Assembly (NCBI GenBank): GCA_963383645.1
Contig: OY726567.1
Span: forward strand, 64,813,734-64,877,733
Direction of reading: 5' to 3'
DNA from: Muscardinus avellanarius
Lineage: Eukaryota; Chordata; Mammalia; Rodentia; Gliridae
Length of the DNA: 64,000 nucleotides
Shown in pieces: positions 10,970-22,651 of this stretch (its first letter is position 1; every line of letters starts with the position of its first letter). The translations under genes and the position numbers were made by a program. Under the pieces are notes generated by a model that worked only from the letters and a program-made list of their open reading frames with translations, ran no database searches and was not told where the DNA came from.

Positions 10970-11327
10970 ATCTATCTATCGTCTATTTATTTATTTTGTG
11001 GTACTGAGGATTGAAACACCCTCAAACCTATTTTTATTCTTTTTTTTTTTTGAAGGAGGGTACTAGGGATTGAACCCAGAGGCATTCTACCTTTGAGTTG
11101 TACCCCTAGCCCTATTTTTTTTTTTTTTCAGTAGTGGGGATGGAACCCAGGGGCATTGTACCTCTGAACTATACTTCCAGCACTATTTTTTTTTTAATCT
11201 TTTGAAACAGGATCTCATTGAGTTGCACAGGGCCTCCTTAAGTTGCTGAGGCTGTCTGCACGTACTGTGATCCTCTTGTTACAGCCTACCGAGTACTAGG
11301 ATTATAAATGTGCACCACCACGCCCGG

Positions 11328-11369
<42 letters not shown>

Positions 11370-11700
11370 TACTAGGGATGGAACCCAGGGGCCTTCTACC
11401 TCTGGGCTACACTCCCAGACCTATTTTATATTTTATTTGGAAACAGGGTCTCACTAAGTAGCTGAGGCTGGCTTCAAACCTGCGCGATCCTTCTGTCTCA
11501 GCCTCCCAAGTGCGGGGATTATAAGCGTGGGGATTACAAGCGTGCACCACCATGCCCGGCTTATTTTTTATTTTAACAAGGTCTCCTGTCAAATTACTGA
11601 GGGCCTCTCTCAGTTGCTTAGGCTGGCCTCGAACCTGCCATCCTCCTGTCTCAGCTCCCAAATACTAAGATTACAGGTGCATGCCTCCACACCCAGCCAA
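10860..11700 (-). mobile_element. Inverted SINE cluster with TCTA and TG microsatellites
   Basis: ID 10867-10920; (TCTA)n 10921-10985; further ID/B1 pieces to 11328; (TG)n 11332-11367; type A dimer 11367-11563; B1-only half 11564-11698. The nested order shows repeated insertion into tails of earlier copies. Confidence 0.85.
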
Positions 11701-12015
11701 GACTGGTGTCCCTGTAAAAGGGGAGCAGGAGTTTGGACACACAGATGTACAGAGGGAAGACCACTTGAAGGGACACAGAGAAGAGGGCCATCTACACCGG
11801 CCCCTAGTGTTGGAGGCCAGAGACACTCTGAACACCCTACAGTGTCAGAAAGCCCCAAATGCAAACATCTGCCCAGAGTGGCCAACATGCCGAAGTCGAG
11901 AAGTCATGTGGGTTTTTGCTTTTTCTGAATCAAAACTTCATTTGTCATTTATTTCCAGCATTTTTGAGGTGTAAGTATATATAATAAACATATATATATA
12001 TATATATATATATTT
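11701..12015. other. Intergenic unique sequence with short AT repeat
   Basis: No family recognised in 11701-11985. An (AT)n tract lies at about 11989-12013, at the 5' edge of the next SINE cluster. Confidence 0.5.
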
Positions 12016-12300
12016 ATCTAGGCGTGGTGGCACACGCCTTTAATCCCAGTCCTTGAGAGGCTGAGACAGGAGGATCGCACAGGTTCGAAGCCAGCCTCAG
12101 CTACTTAGTGAGGCTCTCAGCAACTTAGTGAGACCCTGTTTCCAAATAAAATAGAAAAAAGGTCTGGGAGTATAGCCTGGAGGTAGAAAGCCCCTGGGTT
12201 CCATCCCCAGTACCACCAAAAAAAAAAAAAAAAAAAGTCTGGAGATGTCACTCAGAGGTAGAACACCCCTGTGTCTGATCCCAAGTACCAAAAATAAGTA

Positions 12301-12332
<32 letters not shown>

Positions 12333-12870
12333 AATAATATTAAAAATAAAAAAGGGTCAGGCGTGGTGGCACACACTTGAAATCCCAGCATTTGGGAGAC
12401 TGAGATAGGAGGATTACGGTTTATGGCCAGCCTCAGCTACTTAGGCCCTCTGCAACTCAGTGAGACCCTGTTTCAAAACAAAGAATAAAAAAATAGGGCT
12501 GGGAATATCGCTTGGAGGTAGAATGTCCTGGGTTTCACCCCCAGTACCACAAAAATAAATAAATAAATAAATGAAATAAAAAAGGTTGGAGGTGTAGCTC
12601 AGAGGTAGGGTTCAATTCTCAGTACCAAAGAAAAAGGGTATGTAAGCCGGGCGTGGTGGCACACGCTTGTAATCCCAGCATTTGGGAGGCTGAGACCTGG
12701 AGGATCACGGTTCGCGGACAGCCTCAGCTACTTAGTGAGGCCCTCTGCAACTCAGTGAGACCTGGTTTCAAAATAAAGAATAAAAAAAGAAATAGGGGAG
12801 GGGGTGTAGCTCAGAGGTCAAATGCCCCTGAGTTCCATCCCCAGACCCACAAAAAAAAAAGGGTATGTAT
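12016..12870 (+). mobile_element. SINE cluster, + orientation
   Basis: Type A dimer 12019-12222; ID halves 12236-12290 and 12583-12628; a dimer 12356-12550; type C dimer 12646-12853. An (ACTT)n tract lies at about 12301-12332. Confidence 0.85.
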
Positions 12871-13009
12871 TTAAAATATGTAATGTGATGTGTGTGTATA
12901 CACATACACGCATATATGTATACATATTTATAAGTGGCACAAAGGTTTAAATCAAGCTAATTAACATACCCATCACTTCACATACTGCTCATGTTTTTTT
13001 TTTGTTTGT

Positions 13010-13219
13010 TTTTTGTGGTACTGGGAATGGAACCAGGGGCATTCGACCTCCAAGCCACACCCCCTGCCCTAATTTTTATTCTTTTATTTTGAAACCGGGT
13101 CTCACTGAGTTGCAAAGGGCCGCACTAAGTAGCTGAGGCTGTCCACGAACCACGATCCTCCGGTCTCAGCCTCCGGAATGCTGGGATTACAAGCGTGCAT
13201 GCGCCACCACGCCCGACTA
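13010..13219 (-). mobile_element. Inverted B1-ID SINE
   Basis: TGGTACTGGGAATGGAACCA to CCACCACGCCCGACT, full dimer. Confidence 0.87.
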
Positions 13220-13339
13220 CTGCTTGTGTTTTGTGGCGAGAACATTTAAGATGCACCTTCTTGGCAATGCTCAAGTGTATAGTGAACTCTTACTAACTGT
13301 AGTCACCAAGCCATACAGTGGAATATCAAATCTTACTCC

Positions 13340-13535
13340 TTGCCGGGCGTGGTGGCGCACGCTTGTAATCCCCACGCTTGGGAGGCAGAGACAAGGAGGA
13401 TCGCGCAGGCTCGAAGCCAGCCACGCTGGCTTAAGAGACCCTGTTTCCAAAAATAAAAATAGGTCTGGGAGTGTAGGCCAGAGGTAGAAGGGCTTCCAGG
13501 AACCCCAGTGCCACAAAAAAAAAAAAAAAAAAAAA
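13340..13535 (+). mobile_element. Type B B1-ID SINE
   Basis: GCCGGGCGTGGTGGCGCACG start, deleted B1 core, CTTCCAGGAACCCCAGTGCC end and poly-A. The flanks AATCTTACTCCT and CCTTACTCCTCC suggest a CTTACTCCT target duplication. Confidence 0.9.
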
Positions 13536-13549
13536 CCTTACTCCTCCCT

Positions 13550-13935
13550 TTGAAGACTTTATGTTCTTTGTCTGACTATATCTCTGTATTTAATTACAAA
13601 TACAACTGCAGGTGGTCCTCAATTCATAATGGGGTTGCATCCTGATAAACTCATAATACATACAGAATATTGTAAGTCAATGCATTCAACACACCTAACA
13701 GAACAAATATCACGGCTCAGCATCACAGCGTAATAGTGTGTTCACTGCCCCCCTCCCGTGGCCACTGGCCTTGGACACAGAGATGTCCAAGCCCACATGG
13801 CTGAGTATTCAACACTGTGTCGCTAGCCTAGGGTAAGATCACGATTCAAAATCCAAAGTATGTTTTGTACTGAATGCACCCTTCTAAAGTCAAAAACTTA
13901 TGAACAACTGTCTCTATATAGCATATAATAATATA
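13550..13935. other. Intergenic unique sequence
   Basis: No repeat family or gene recognised; moderately AT-rich with no long open frame. Confidence 0.4.
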
Positions 13936-13939
13936 CTGC

Positions 13940-14833
13940 AACCTGGCAGAGTGGCTCATGCCAGGCTGAGCAGCTCATGGGAGGCTGAGGGATTGTGATT
14001 ATAGGTTCAAGGCCAGCCTCAGCAACCTACTAAGACCTTGTTTCATAATAAAAAATAAAAATGACTGGTGCCCGGCGTGGTGGCGCACGTTTGTAATCCC
14101 CAAGCTTGGGAGGCAGAGACAGGAGGATCGCGCAGGTTCGAAGCCAGCCACGCGCGCTGGTTTAGGAGACCCTGTTTCCAAATAAAAATGTAAAAATAGG
14201 TCTGGGAATGTAGCCTGGAGTTAGAAGGGCTTCCAGGAACCCCAGTACCACCAAAAGAAAAAAAAAAAAAAGAAAATGACTGGGGATGTAACTCAGAGGA
14301 GGAATGCATCTGGGATCAATCTCTAGTACCAAAAATTAAAATTAAAAATTAAATCAGTTGTGGTAGTACATGCCTGTAATCCGAGTGCTTGAGAGGCTGA
14401 GACAGGAGGATCACAGGTTTACAGCCAGCCTCATCAATTTAGTAAGTTCTCTAAGCAACTTAAGACCATTGCCAAATAAAAAATAAAACAGGACTGGGGC
14501 TGGGCATAATGGTACACACCCATAATCCCAATACTTGGGAGGCTAAAACAGGAGGATCGCAGGTTCAAGGACAGCCTCAGCGAGTAGTGAGACTCTCATT
14601 AACCTAGTGAGACCCTGTTTCAAAATCAAAATTAAAAACCTGGGAATGATGGTACACACTTGTAATCCCAGTACTTGGGAGGCTGAGACAGGAGGATCAC
14701 AGGTTTGAGGACAGCCTCAGCAAATTGTGAGTCCCGCCACAATTTAGTGAGGCCCTACTTCCAAATAAAAAAAATAAAACAGGATTGGGGATGTATCCCA
14801 GAGGTAGACTAGCCCTGGGTTTCACCCCCAGTA

Positions 14834-14880
<47 letters not shown>

Positions 14881-14900
14881 TAGGGCTGGAGTTGTAGCTG
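13940..14900 (+). mobile_element. SINE cluster with CA microsatellite
   Basis: An older B1 half (13942-14065) interrupted by a type B dimer (14070-14262), then ID 14278-14335, and type D-like copies 14355-14490, 14498-14635 and 14637-14834. The last ends in (CA)n 14835-14877. Confidence 0.83.
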
Positions 14901-15055
14901 ATCAGTAGAATGTTTCCAAGTTCAATTCCCAATAACATAAAAATATATATTATATTTATTATATTCATATTACATAATTGCATGGAAAACATTAGGTCTT
15001 TGTTATATAAAGATCATAACATGTATAATTATCATCATCCCAGAGTTAAAGGGGA

Positions 15056-15200
15056 CTTTTTTTTTTTGGTGGTACTGGGGTTCCTGGAAGCCCTTCTACC
15101 TCCGGGCTACACTCCCAGACCTATTTTTTACATTTTTATTTGGAAACAGGGTCTCCTAAGCCAGCGCACGGCTGGCTTCGAACCTGGCGCACGGCCGGCT
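15056..15200 (-). mobile_element. Truncated type B SINE, inverted
   Basis: GGTACTGGGGTTCCTGGAAG ID end and the first part of the B1 half. The B1 half breaks off after GGCTTCGAACCTGGCGCACGG and rejoins GGCT, so about 60 bp of B1 is deleted. AAAGGGGACTT flanks both sides (15047 and 15200) as a target duplication. Confidence 0.85.
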
Positions 15201-15780
15201 AAAGGGGACTTCTTGCCCAGAAGATAACCAGCATCCAGGAACCCAGGCGACTTTTGAGACGGGCTGAAATACACCCTGCATCTCCCACTTAGCACTGGGC
15301 TACCGAGAGGATGCTCTCTGGCTCCCACGCTTGCAGAGCAGCTGCTCAGCGGCCTGAGCTGAGGAGCAGGGGGCAGACAGCGGGCATGTCCTCCTCCCGG
15401 CCCAGCAGAGGAGCTGCAGTGGCCCAGCACCCACCCAGGTTTGGAAAGTGAGTGGGTTCAGACCTTCTCTGCCCTTTGCAGCAGGAGCCGCCAGCCTGAC
15501 CTGTGCCGCTCTGTTTCTCCTCAAGAGGCTCAACAGTGCTTCTTCCCGGGGTCATTATGAGGAGTAAATGTGATAATAATCCCTGCAAAGCTGTTAGCTG
15601 GCTGCTGGCTCTCGGTCTCAGCCCTGTCTTGCAGTTATTATTATTTGGGCCTGGCGTACAGTAAAGGACCCCTGATGTGCTGACAGTCTGCCGATGGAAA
15701 CAGATATTAATCCCATCATCACACTAATGAATGTGTAATTATAAACTGAGATAAGTGCTAGGAGAAGAGATCATCAAGAC
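15201..15780. other. Intergenic sequence with an antisense MIR
   Basis: Within it, about 15505-15700 follows an antisense MIR: CTTCTTCCCGGGGTCATTAT, then GAGGAGTAAATGTGATAATA and CTGGCGTACAGTAAAGG. The remainder is unclassified. Confidence 0.5.
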
Positions 15781-16004
15781 TTTTTTTTCCCTTCCTTGAC
15801 TTTGTGCCCAGCCAGCTCTGGCAATCCCAGAGCAGTATTTGCCACGGGCAAGAGTGGGGTGGAAGGGGCTCTGGTCTTGGTTGAAGGATCTTGTGCCCAG
15901 CGGAGTCTGTACCCTGAAACCTCATTCCTACCTGAGGGTAGGGCAGGGAAGGGGCAGCCCTGAGCTGTGAGCTGGTACTGAATAAAAAAAAAGAAAAAGC
16001 AAAG

Positions 16005-16160
16005 AAAAAAAGGGCTGGGAGTATAGCTTGGAGGTAGAATGCCCCTGGATTCCATCCCCAGTACCACACACACATGCACAAAAATTAATATAAAATAGGG
16101 CTAGAGGTGTAGCTCAGAGGTACAATGCCTCTGGGTTCAATCCCCCCCCCAAAAAAAAAG
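16005..16160 (+). mobile_element. Two ID half-elements
   Basis: GGGCTGGGAGTATAGCTTGG at 16012 and GGGCTAGAGGTGTAGCTCAG at 16098, each with B-box-like GGTTCAATCCCC-type ends and no B1 half directly attached. Confidence 0.75.
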
Positions 16161-16409
16161 AAAAGAAAGAAAGAACAAAGATATAGAATGGAACATTCCA
16201 GAAACAAACATTCTTAAATTTTAGGTGAATTTCATCATGCTATATAGTTGTAATTGTTGTTTTAGTTTATGTTTTAGCTTATTTCTTTCTGTGCCTAATT
16301 GATAAGTTAAACTTTTATCATAGGTATGCATATATAGGGAAACCCCAACTCTGCAAGGTTTGATACTTGATAACCTGCAGGTAAGGGGCCACTGCCGCTT
16401 ATTTCTACT

Positions 16410-16431
<22 letters not shown>

Positions 16432-16457
<26 letters not shown>

Positions 16458-16988
16458 GGGATGGAACCCAGGGGCCTTCTACCTCCAAGCTACACCTCCA
16501 GACCTATTTGATATTTTATTTGGAAACAGGGTCTAAGTTGTGAAGGGCCTCACTAAGCTGCGGAGGCTGGCTGCTGATAAGTCGGGTTCCTCCCCTTCCC
16601 CACATGATCTTGCAGCAGGAACAGGAGGCGTAACCCCAGAAGTCAAAAGCGTAGATATCGCGAGACTACAGATGTTGCGAGAGAATCGGCATGCCCATAA
16701 AACATCGGTATCTCCGATCCACCACGTGACTCAGCCGGCCAATCTGGACTATGCGCAACTCTCCAGATACATGGCCTGTGGGTCCCTTCCCCCACAGCCA
16801 GCTGACTCCCCGGAGGGTACCGGGGTTAGAGCCGAATAAAGCAGCAGTCTCTGATAACCCGGTTGGTGTTTTGGCCTCCCTCCTAAACTCCCTAACTCTA
16901 TTTCCAACCTTTCAGCTGCAAACCTGCGACCCTCCTGTCTCAGCCTCCCAAGTACTGGGATTACAAGTGTGTGCCACCATGCCCCGCT
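16432..16988 (-). mobile_element. Inverted B1-ID SINE split by a solo LTR
   Basis: The ID half and part of B1 (16452-16574) stop at GAGGCTGGCTGC. The B1 half resumes at 16915 with GCTGCAAACCTGCGACC and ends CCACCATGCCCCGCT. A (TG)n tract precedes it at 16413-16452. Confidence 0.9.
16575..16914 (+). mobile_element. Solo LTR, 340 bp, TG...CA ends, 5-bp target duplication
   Basis: Starts TGATAAG and ends CCTTTCA, with the 5-bp direct repeat GCTGC at 16570-16574 and 16915-16919 flanking it inside a SINE. A polyadenylation signal AATAAA lies at 16835-16840 and a TATA-like CATAAAA at about 16696, giving U3, R and U5 in + order. It is CpG-rich, which suggests a fairly young insertion. No coding sequence remains. 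The 5-bp duplication leaves the retrovirus class open. Confidence 0.88.
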
Positions 16989-17424
16989 GCAGCTGTATGT
17001 TAAGGAGAGCCTCCCACCTCTGCACCCAGCCTAACTCTCGATACTCCTCCTGATAAGAAAGTGGCCATGGCTGACATCCAACTTCCATGGGAGCAGGTGT
17101 CACCAAGGAATCGGATGGCATTGTGCAGGCTGAGCACACCGCCTTGGGCTGCAACGAGGCTGCAGGGGAATCTTCCACTATTGCTGTGGCCCAGCTCCTT
17201 GGGTTTGGAATCTTTGGAAAAGTGGTCCTTGACTCTGAGGTAGCGAGCAGGGATCCCTCTCCCAACCTGCACTGTTTTCTCTATAGAAGCGTGTCCCCAG
17301 CCTTAGCATTGTACGCTAAGGACTTTTGCAGCCTCACATCAACAAGCAAGCTCTTAGTTTTCTGTTCAGTCACTGTTAATGTACTCAGTGCCAATGAATT
17401 ATATTTATCTATTATATATTTATT
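16989..17424. other. Intergenic unclassified sequence
   Basis: Moderately GC-rich with chance open frames on both strands and no recognised family. Confidence 0.4.
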
Positions 17425-17766
17425 TATTTGGGTACTGGGGATGGAACCCAGGGGCATTCTACTTCCGATCTACACCCCCAGCCCTATTTTTTATTCTTTA
17501 TTTTGAAACAGAGTCTCATTGAATTGCAAAGGGCCTCACTAAGTAGCTGAGGCTGTCGGAGAACCGCGATCCTCCATTCTCAGCCTCCTGCATGCAGGGA
17601 TTGTAAGCATAAACCACCACACCTGGTTTATTTCGTTTTTTGAAACAGGATCTCACTAAGTTACTGAGGGTTTCACTAAGATGCAGAGGCTGACCTTGAA
17701 CCCGCGATCCTCCTGTCTAAGGCTCGCAAAGTACCGGTATCACAGACATGCACCACCACTCCTGGC
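17425..17766 (-). mobile_element. Inverted SINE dimer plus B1 half
   Basis: Dimer 17431-17627 followed by a B1-like half to CCACCACTCCTGGC at 17766. Confidence 0.83.
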
Positions 17767-17769
17767 ATA

Positions 17770-17960
17770 CAGACTACCTTTTGTTTACCCGTTCACCTCC
17801 CAACAATCATCAGGGGCGCTTCTGCCTCTTGGTTATTGTAATGACTCTGCTGTGAACACAGGTGTATTAACACCTGTTTGAATTTCCTGCTTTCAAGTCT
17901 TCCAGGTCTCTGGCCAGATGTGGAATTGCTGGATCATGTAGTGGTTCTATTTTAGATTGG
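17770..17960 (-). mobile_element. Old L1 fragment, antisense
   Basis: Follows the reverse complement of the L1 ORF2 3' region: TTGGTTATTGTAATGACTCT, GCTGTGAACACAGGTGTATT, and AGATGTGGAATTGCTGGATC. Diverged and ancient. Confidence 0.7.
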
Positions 17961-18271
17961 GATCTGATGTGTGGATTTTTGTTGTGTCCGCCCAGGACTC
18001 ACATTGAGAACAGCCCAGTAGGGAAAGGCTTTTAAGAGTAGGATGTTGTCCTGTGGTGAGTAGAGTTAGTAACAATGTAGTATATGCTTGAAAGTCTCCA
18101 AGAGAGTAGATTTCATGTGTTCTCAGCATAAAAGAAATGAGGAATAGATGAGGCGATGCAAGTTAATTAGCTCCCTGTAGCCATTCCACAGCTTTACATA
18201 TTTCAAAACATCATGCTGAACACCATCTATAGGTGCAATTTTCATGTCAATTAAAAAATCAGTTAATTAAG

Positions 18272-18669
18272 CGGGGCATGGTGGTACATGCCTGTAATTC
18301 CAGTACTGGGTGGGGGGAGGTTTGAGACAGGAGTATTGTTTAATGCCAGCCTCAGCAACTTTAAGAGACCCTCTGAAACATAGCAAAATCTTGTTTCAAA
18401 ATAAAGAATAAAAAATAGGGTGTAGCTTGTAGAATGCTCATAGGTTAGGTGTTCAATAACACACACATTGCTGGGCGTGGTGGCGCACGCTTGTAATCCC
18501 CGCGCTTGGGAGGCTGAGACAGGAGGATCGCACAGGTTCGAAGCCAGCCTCAGCTACTTAGTGAGGCTCTCAGCAACTTAGTGAGACCCTGTCTCCAAAT
18601 AAAATATAAAATAGGTCTGGGAGTATAGGCCGGAGGTAGAAAGCCTCTGGGTTCCACCCCCAGTACCAC

Positions 18670-18722
<53 letters not shown>
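18272..18722 (+). mobile_element. Two SINEs with AC microsatellite
   Basis: A diverged dimer 18272-18460 and a type A dimer 18469-18668 whose tail has become (AC)n, 18672-18722. Confidence 0.87.
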
Positions 18723-18723
<1 letters not shown>

Positions 18724-18739
18724 AGTAATAAGAAAACTA

Positions 18740-18966
18740 TCATTTTTTTTTTTTTTTGTGGTACTGGGGGGTAGAACACAGAGGCTTTCTACTTCCGGGC
18801 TATACTCCCAGACCTGGTTTTTTTGTATTTTATTTGGAAACAGGGTCTCACTAAGTTGCTGAGAGCCTCACCAAGTAGCTGAGGATGGCTTCGAACCTGC
18901 ATGATCCTCCTGTCTCAGCCTCTCAAGCGCTGGGATTGATTACAAGCGTGCGCCACCACGCCCGGC
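18740..18966 (-). mobile_element. Inverted type A SINE
   Basis: Poly-T, GTGGTACTGGGGGGTAGAAC, ending CCACCACGCCCGGC. The flanks GAAAACTATCA at 18733 and 18966 form its target duplication. Confidence 0.9.
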
Positions 18967-19290
18967 GAAAACTATCAATTTAATATCACATGTGTGGTGG
19001 GGGGAGAGTAAGATATTGAAGAGAAGATATCTCATTTCCTGGGAGACTAGCAAAAGTTGAAATGTTGGGTAAGAAACAAGAGGAGAGAGTATGAGCTCCT
19101 GGACTCTCCCCTTTCAAACCCCAGCCTTGAACCTGGGCCTCTGGAACAGAATGAAGGTCCCTGTGTCTCCAGCCCTGGATCTTCTTTAGGGAGCTCCAGG
19201 AACTTGGGTCCAGGGCTTGGGCTCCAGATGAAGGTGTTGGCAATGAAAGATGTAGAGTGAGGCTGGGTTTCTGTAAAGGACTAGTGATCA
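18967..19290. other. Intergenic unique sequence
   Basis: No family recognised. Weak open frames on both strands lack any supporting splice or domain evidence. Confidence 0.4.
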
Positions 19291-19296
19291 ATCGAG

Positions 19297-19394
19297 CCAG
19301 GTATGGCGGTGCACACCTGTAGTCCCAGTACTTGGAAAGCTGAGACAGGAGGCTTGCAGGTTCCAGGCCAGCCTCAGAAACTTAGTAAGATCCT

Positions 19395-19426
<32 letters not shown>

Positions 19427-19730
19427 CCAGGCGTGGTGGTGCACGCTTGTAATCCAAGCTTTTGGGAGGCTGAGACAGAAGGATCTCCGTTGGCGGCCAG
19501 CCTCAGCTACTATTTAATGAGGCCCTTTGCAACTCAGTGAGACCATGTTTGAAAATTAAGAATAAAAACTAGGGCTGGGGACATAGCTCGGAGGAAGAAT
19601 GCCCCTGGATTCCATCCCCAGTACTGAAAAAATAAATAAATAAAAAGGACTGGGAGTGTAACTCGGAGGTAAAATGCTCCTGGGTTCAATCCCCAGTACC
19701 ACCAATTAAAAAAAAAGAAAGAAAGAAAGA
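19297..19730 (+). mobile_element. SINE cluster
   Basis: A B1 half (19297-19400) with poly-A, type C dimer 19424-19625, and an ID half 19644-19702 with (GAAA)n tail. Confidence 0.85.
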
Positions 19731-19734
19731 ACGA

Positions 19735-20165
19735 GTGGTTACATTTCTTCTGACTGCTGTCTTATTTGACCCCAGATTTAAGCAAGAGCAGCTGGGGAAG
19801 TTGGAAAGAAAAACCTGCTTCTCCTCCTCCAGCCCCTTTGGACTGGCCGCAATCCCTGGCCGCCACCTCGCGGCAGAGGACGGCAGCGACGCGGTGGACC
19901 AGGCTTTCACCGGTTAGTCCCCTCTGGTTAGGAAGACTCTGCAACCAAGATGCAGGACTTGGTTTCCCTCTGGAACCAAGATGCAGTTTCTCTGCTATGG
20001 CATCCTACTGATTTGTCTCCGAACTCTTTGTCAAACACAACTGCCTTTCTGCTTTGCCCACAGATCCGGAGTCAGGAATTTGGGTCAGTTTCCAGTGTCT
20101 GGCGCTCGGTGAGGTGACTCGTGGTAGGGCACTGGGCTTATCCGGAACCATCTGGAAGTTTTATT
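19735..20165. other. Intergenic sequence, possible DNA-transposon protein trace
   Basis: Reading + from 19735 gives LTAVLFDPRFKQ, which resembles the LLDPRFK motif in the C-terminal part of hAT-type transposases. The rest of the frame does not look transposase-like. A GC-rich CpG block follows at 19850-19920. Confidence 0.25.
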
Positions 20166-20184
20166 TCTGTTTCTTCTACCCCCG

Positions 20185-20719
20185 CTTCGATACTGGGGAT
20201 TGGAATAGGGGTGTACTACCTCTGAGATGTACCCCCAGTCCCCCCCCCTTTTTTTTGCGGTACAGGGGATGGAACCCAGGGGCATACTACCTCTGAGTGA
20301 TACCCCCAGCCCTACTTTTTATTCTTTAGTTTTGAAACAGGGTCTCACTGAGTTGCAAGGGGCCTAACTTAGTAGCTGAGATTGTCTTGCTGGATTGCTG
20401 AAGCTGGTCTTAAATTTGCAACCATCCTCCCAAGTACTGGGATAACAGGCATATGTTAATATGTTACCACAATTGGCGTTTTTTTTTTTTTTCTTTTTTT
20501 CTTTTTAGACTGAGGATTGAACTAAAAGGCATTCATTCTATCTCTGAGCTATACCTCCAGCCCTATTTTTTATTTTGAAACAGGGTTGCACTAAAATTGC
20601 CCGGGGTGGGGGGTTGGGGGAATTGCTAAATAGCTGAGGCTAGATATGAACCTGGGATTCTCCTGTCTCAGCCTCCCAAATATTGAGATTACAGTTGTGA
20701 GCCACCATGCCCAGCATTT

Positions 20720-20758
<39 letters not shown>

Positions 20759-21495
20759 TTGAGATTACAGTTGTGAGCCACCATGCCCAGCATATTTATT
20801 TATTTATTTATTTAATTTATTTTTGGTACTGCGGTGGAACCCAGGGACTTTTCTACCTCCGGGCTATCCTCTGAGACCTATTTTATATTTTATTTGGAAA
20901 CGGTTTAAGTTGCTGAGAGCCTCACTAAGTAGCTGAGGCTGGCTTTGAACCTGTGCGATCCTCCTCTCTCAGCCTCCCAAGCACTGGGATTACAAGCACG
21001 CGCCACCACACCTGGCCTTATTTTTATTTATTTATTTTTGTATTGGGGATTGAGTCCAGCACTGTTCTACCTCTGAGCTATACCCTCAACCCCACCCTCC
21101 TTTTTTCTTTGGTGGTACTGGGGAGAGAACCCAGGGGCATTCTACCTCTAAAATATTGCCCCAGCCCTATTTTTTATTCTTTATTTCAAAACAGGATCTC
21201 ACTAAGTTGCTGGGGGGCCTCACTAAGTAGCTGAGGCTGGCTGCAAACCTGTGATCCTTCTATCTCAGCCTTCTGAATACTGGGATTACAAGTGTGCGTA
21301 CTGGGGATGGAACCCAGGGGCATTCTACCTCCGAGCTACACCCTCAGCCCTATTTTTTCTTCTTTATTTGAAACAGGGTCTCACTGTATTGCAAAGGGCC
21401 TCACTAAATAGCTGAGGCTGTCTTTAAACTGGGATCCTCCTGTCTCAGCCTCCCAAGTAGAGGGATTGCAGGTGTGAGCCACTGCACCCGGCTTT
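20185..21495 (-). mobile_element. Dense inverted SINE cluster
   Basis: About six copies or parts: ID 20187-20235, dimer 20258-20470, 20505-20717, type A 20823-21016, ID 21040-21095, dimer 21113-21290, and 21297-21495. (TTTA)n tracts lie at about 20718-20760 and 20794-20822. Confidence 0.85.
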
Positions 21496-22257
21496 CACAG
21501 ATTTATGGAAAAGTTTACATGACACTGGAGCCTGTAGAAATGAAGACTCAAGGACCCAGGGGAGACTGTTCCCTTTCAGGCTTGGATTTGATGAAGAAGG
21601 GACAGTGATACAGAAATGTGATCGGATTCAAGGGCGCAGGGGTGTGACCTAATGGTATTAGATGGAGATGGAGGCCCAGCAAGGCCTGTCTGTTGAGATT
21701 CTTCTTGGTTTCTCTGGGTGACATTCCTTCCTCCCAGGTACAAGGCAGAACCCTTTCTGGAATGAGAATTTTATGACCTACTGTGAGACAAAGTGAGTCA
21801 TAGAATTTCTATATGACCAGCTCTTACATAGAAATGGGGAGAAGATGAGGGTGATATTTCTAAGTTTTATGGCTGGCTTTAGGAAAGAGGTATCGTAAGG
21901 TCTATGGCCTGCCCCAGGGAGGAGGAATTCTAGTTTCCATGACCTGCCTTGGGGAAGGAAAGGAGAACGGGAGGAAGAGGGAGGGGGAGGAGAGGTCAGG
22001 AAGGAGACTTGGCTTCTGAATCTCAGCTAGTGTCCTCCAGCTAAAAGCCTCAGCACGCCACATGCCAGGCCAACGGGGTCACTGGGTTGGCCAGGCCCAT
22101 CTGGTGGTCACTGACTCACCGCAGTGGAACCGGGCGCCTTCCACGGTGAGACGGATGGCTTTGCCTCTCCTTCCTTTTATTCTCAACCTTGCACAAAATG
22201 TAGTTCACGGTGGCAGAAACAAGCAAGGATCTAAAGGGCATAAAGTATTGCAGTAAA
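21496..22257. other. Intergenic, possible old LTR-like repeat
   Basis: The middle (about 21690-21960) has three imperfect copies of an ATTCTA-GTTT-ATGACCTGCC-GGGAAGG pattern about 45 bp apart. It recalls an old mammalian medium-reiteration repeat, family not assigned. G/A-rich at 21955-22005. Confidence 0.35.
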
Positions 22258-22600
22258 GTCAGCAGGGTGGCACACACCTGAAATCCCAGTACTGGGGGGT
22301 GGGGGGGGGGTTTGAGGCAGGAGGATCGTAGGTTTGAGGCCAGCTTCAGCAATTTAGCAAGACCCTGTTTCAAGAGGAAAAAAATAGCCGAGTGAGGTGG
22401 TGCACGCTTGTAATCCCAGTACTTGGGAGGCTGAGACAGGATGATTGCAGGTTCAAGGCCAGCCTTGGCAACTCAGGGAGATTTCTCAGCAACCTAGCAA
22501 GACCCTTGTTTCCAAACAAGAAATAAAACCAGGCTGGGGGTGGAGCCTAGTGGTAGAACGCCTCTGGGTTCAATCTCCAGTACCCTACATAAATGTAAAA

Positions 22601-22651
<51 letters not shown>

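Noticed and set aside
17087..17506. 139-codon + frame at 17.1 kb
   Set aside because: Its second half is SINE-derived and the first half matches nothing I know.
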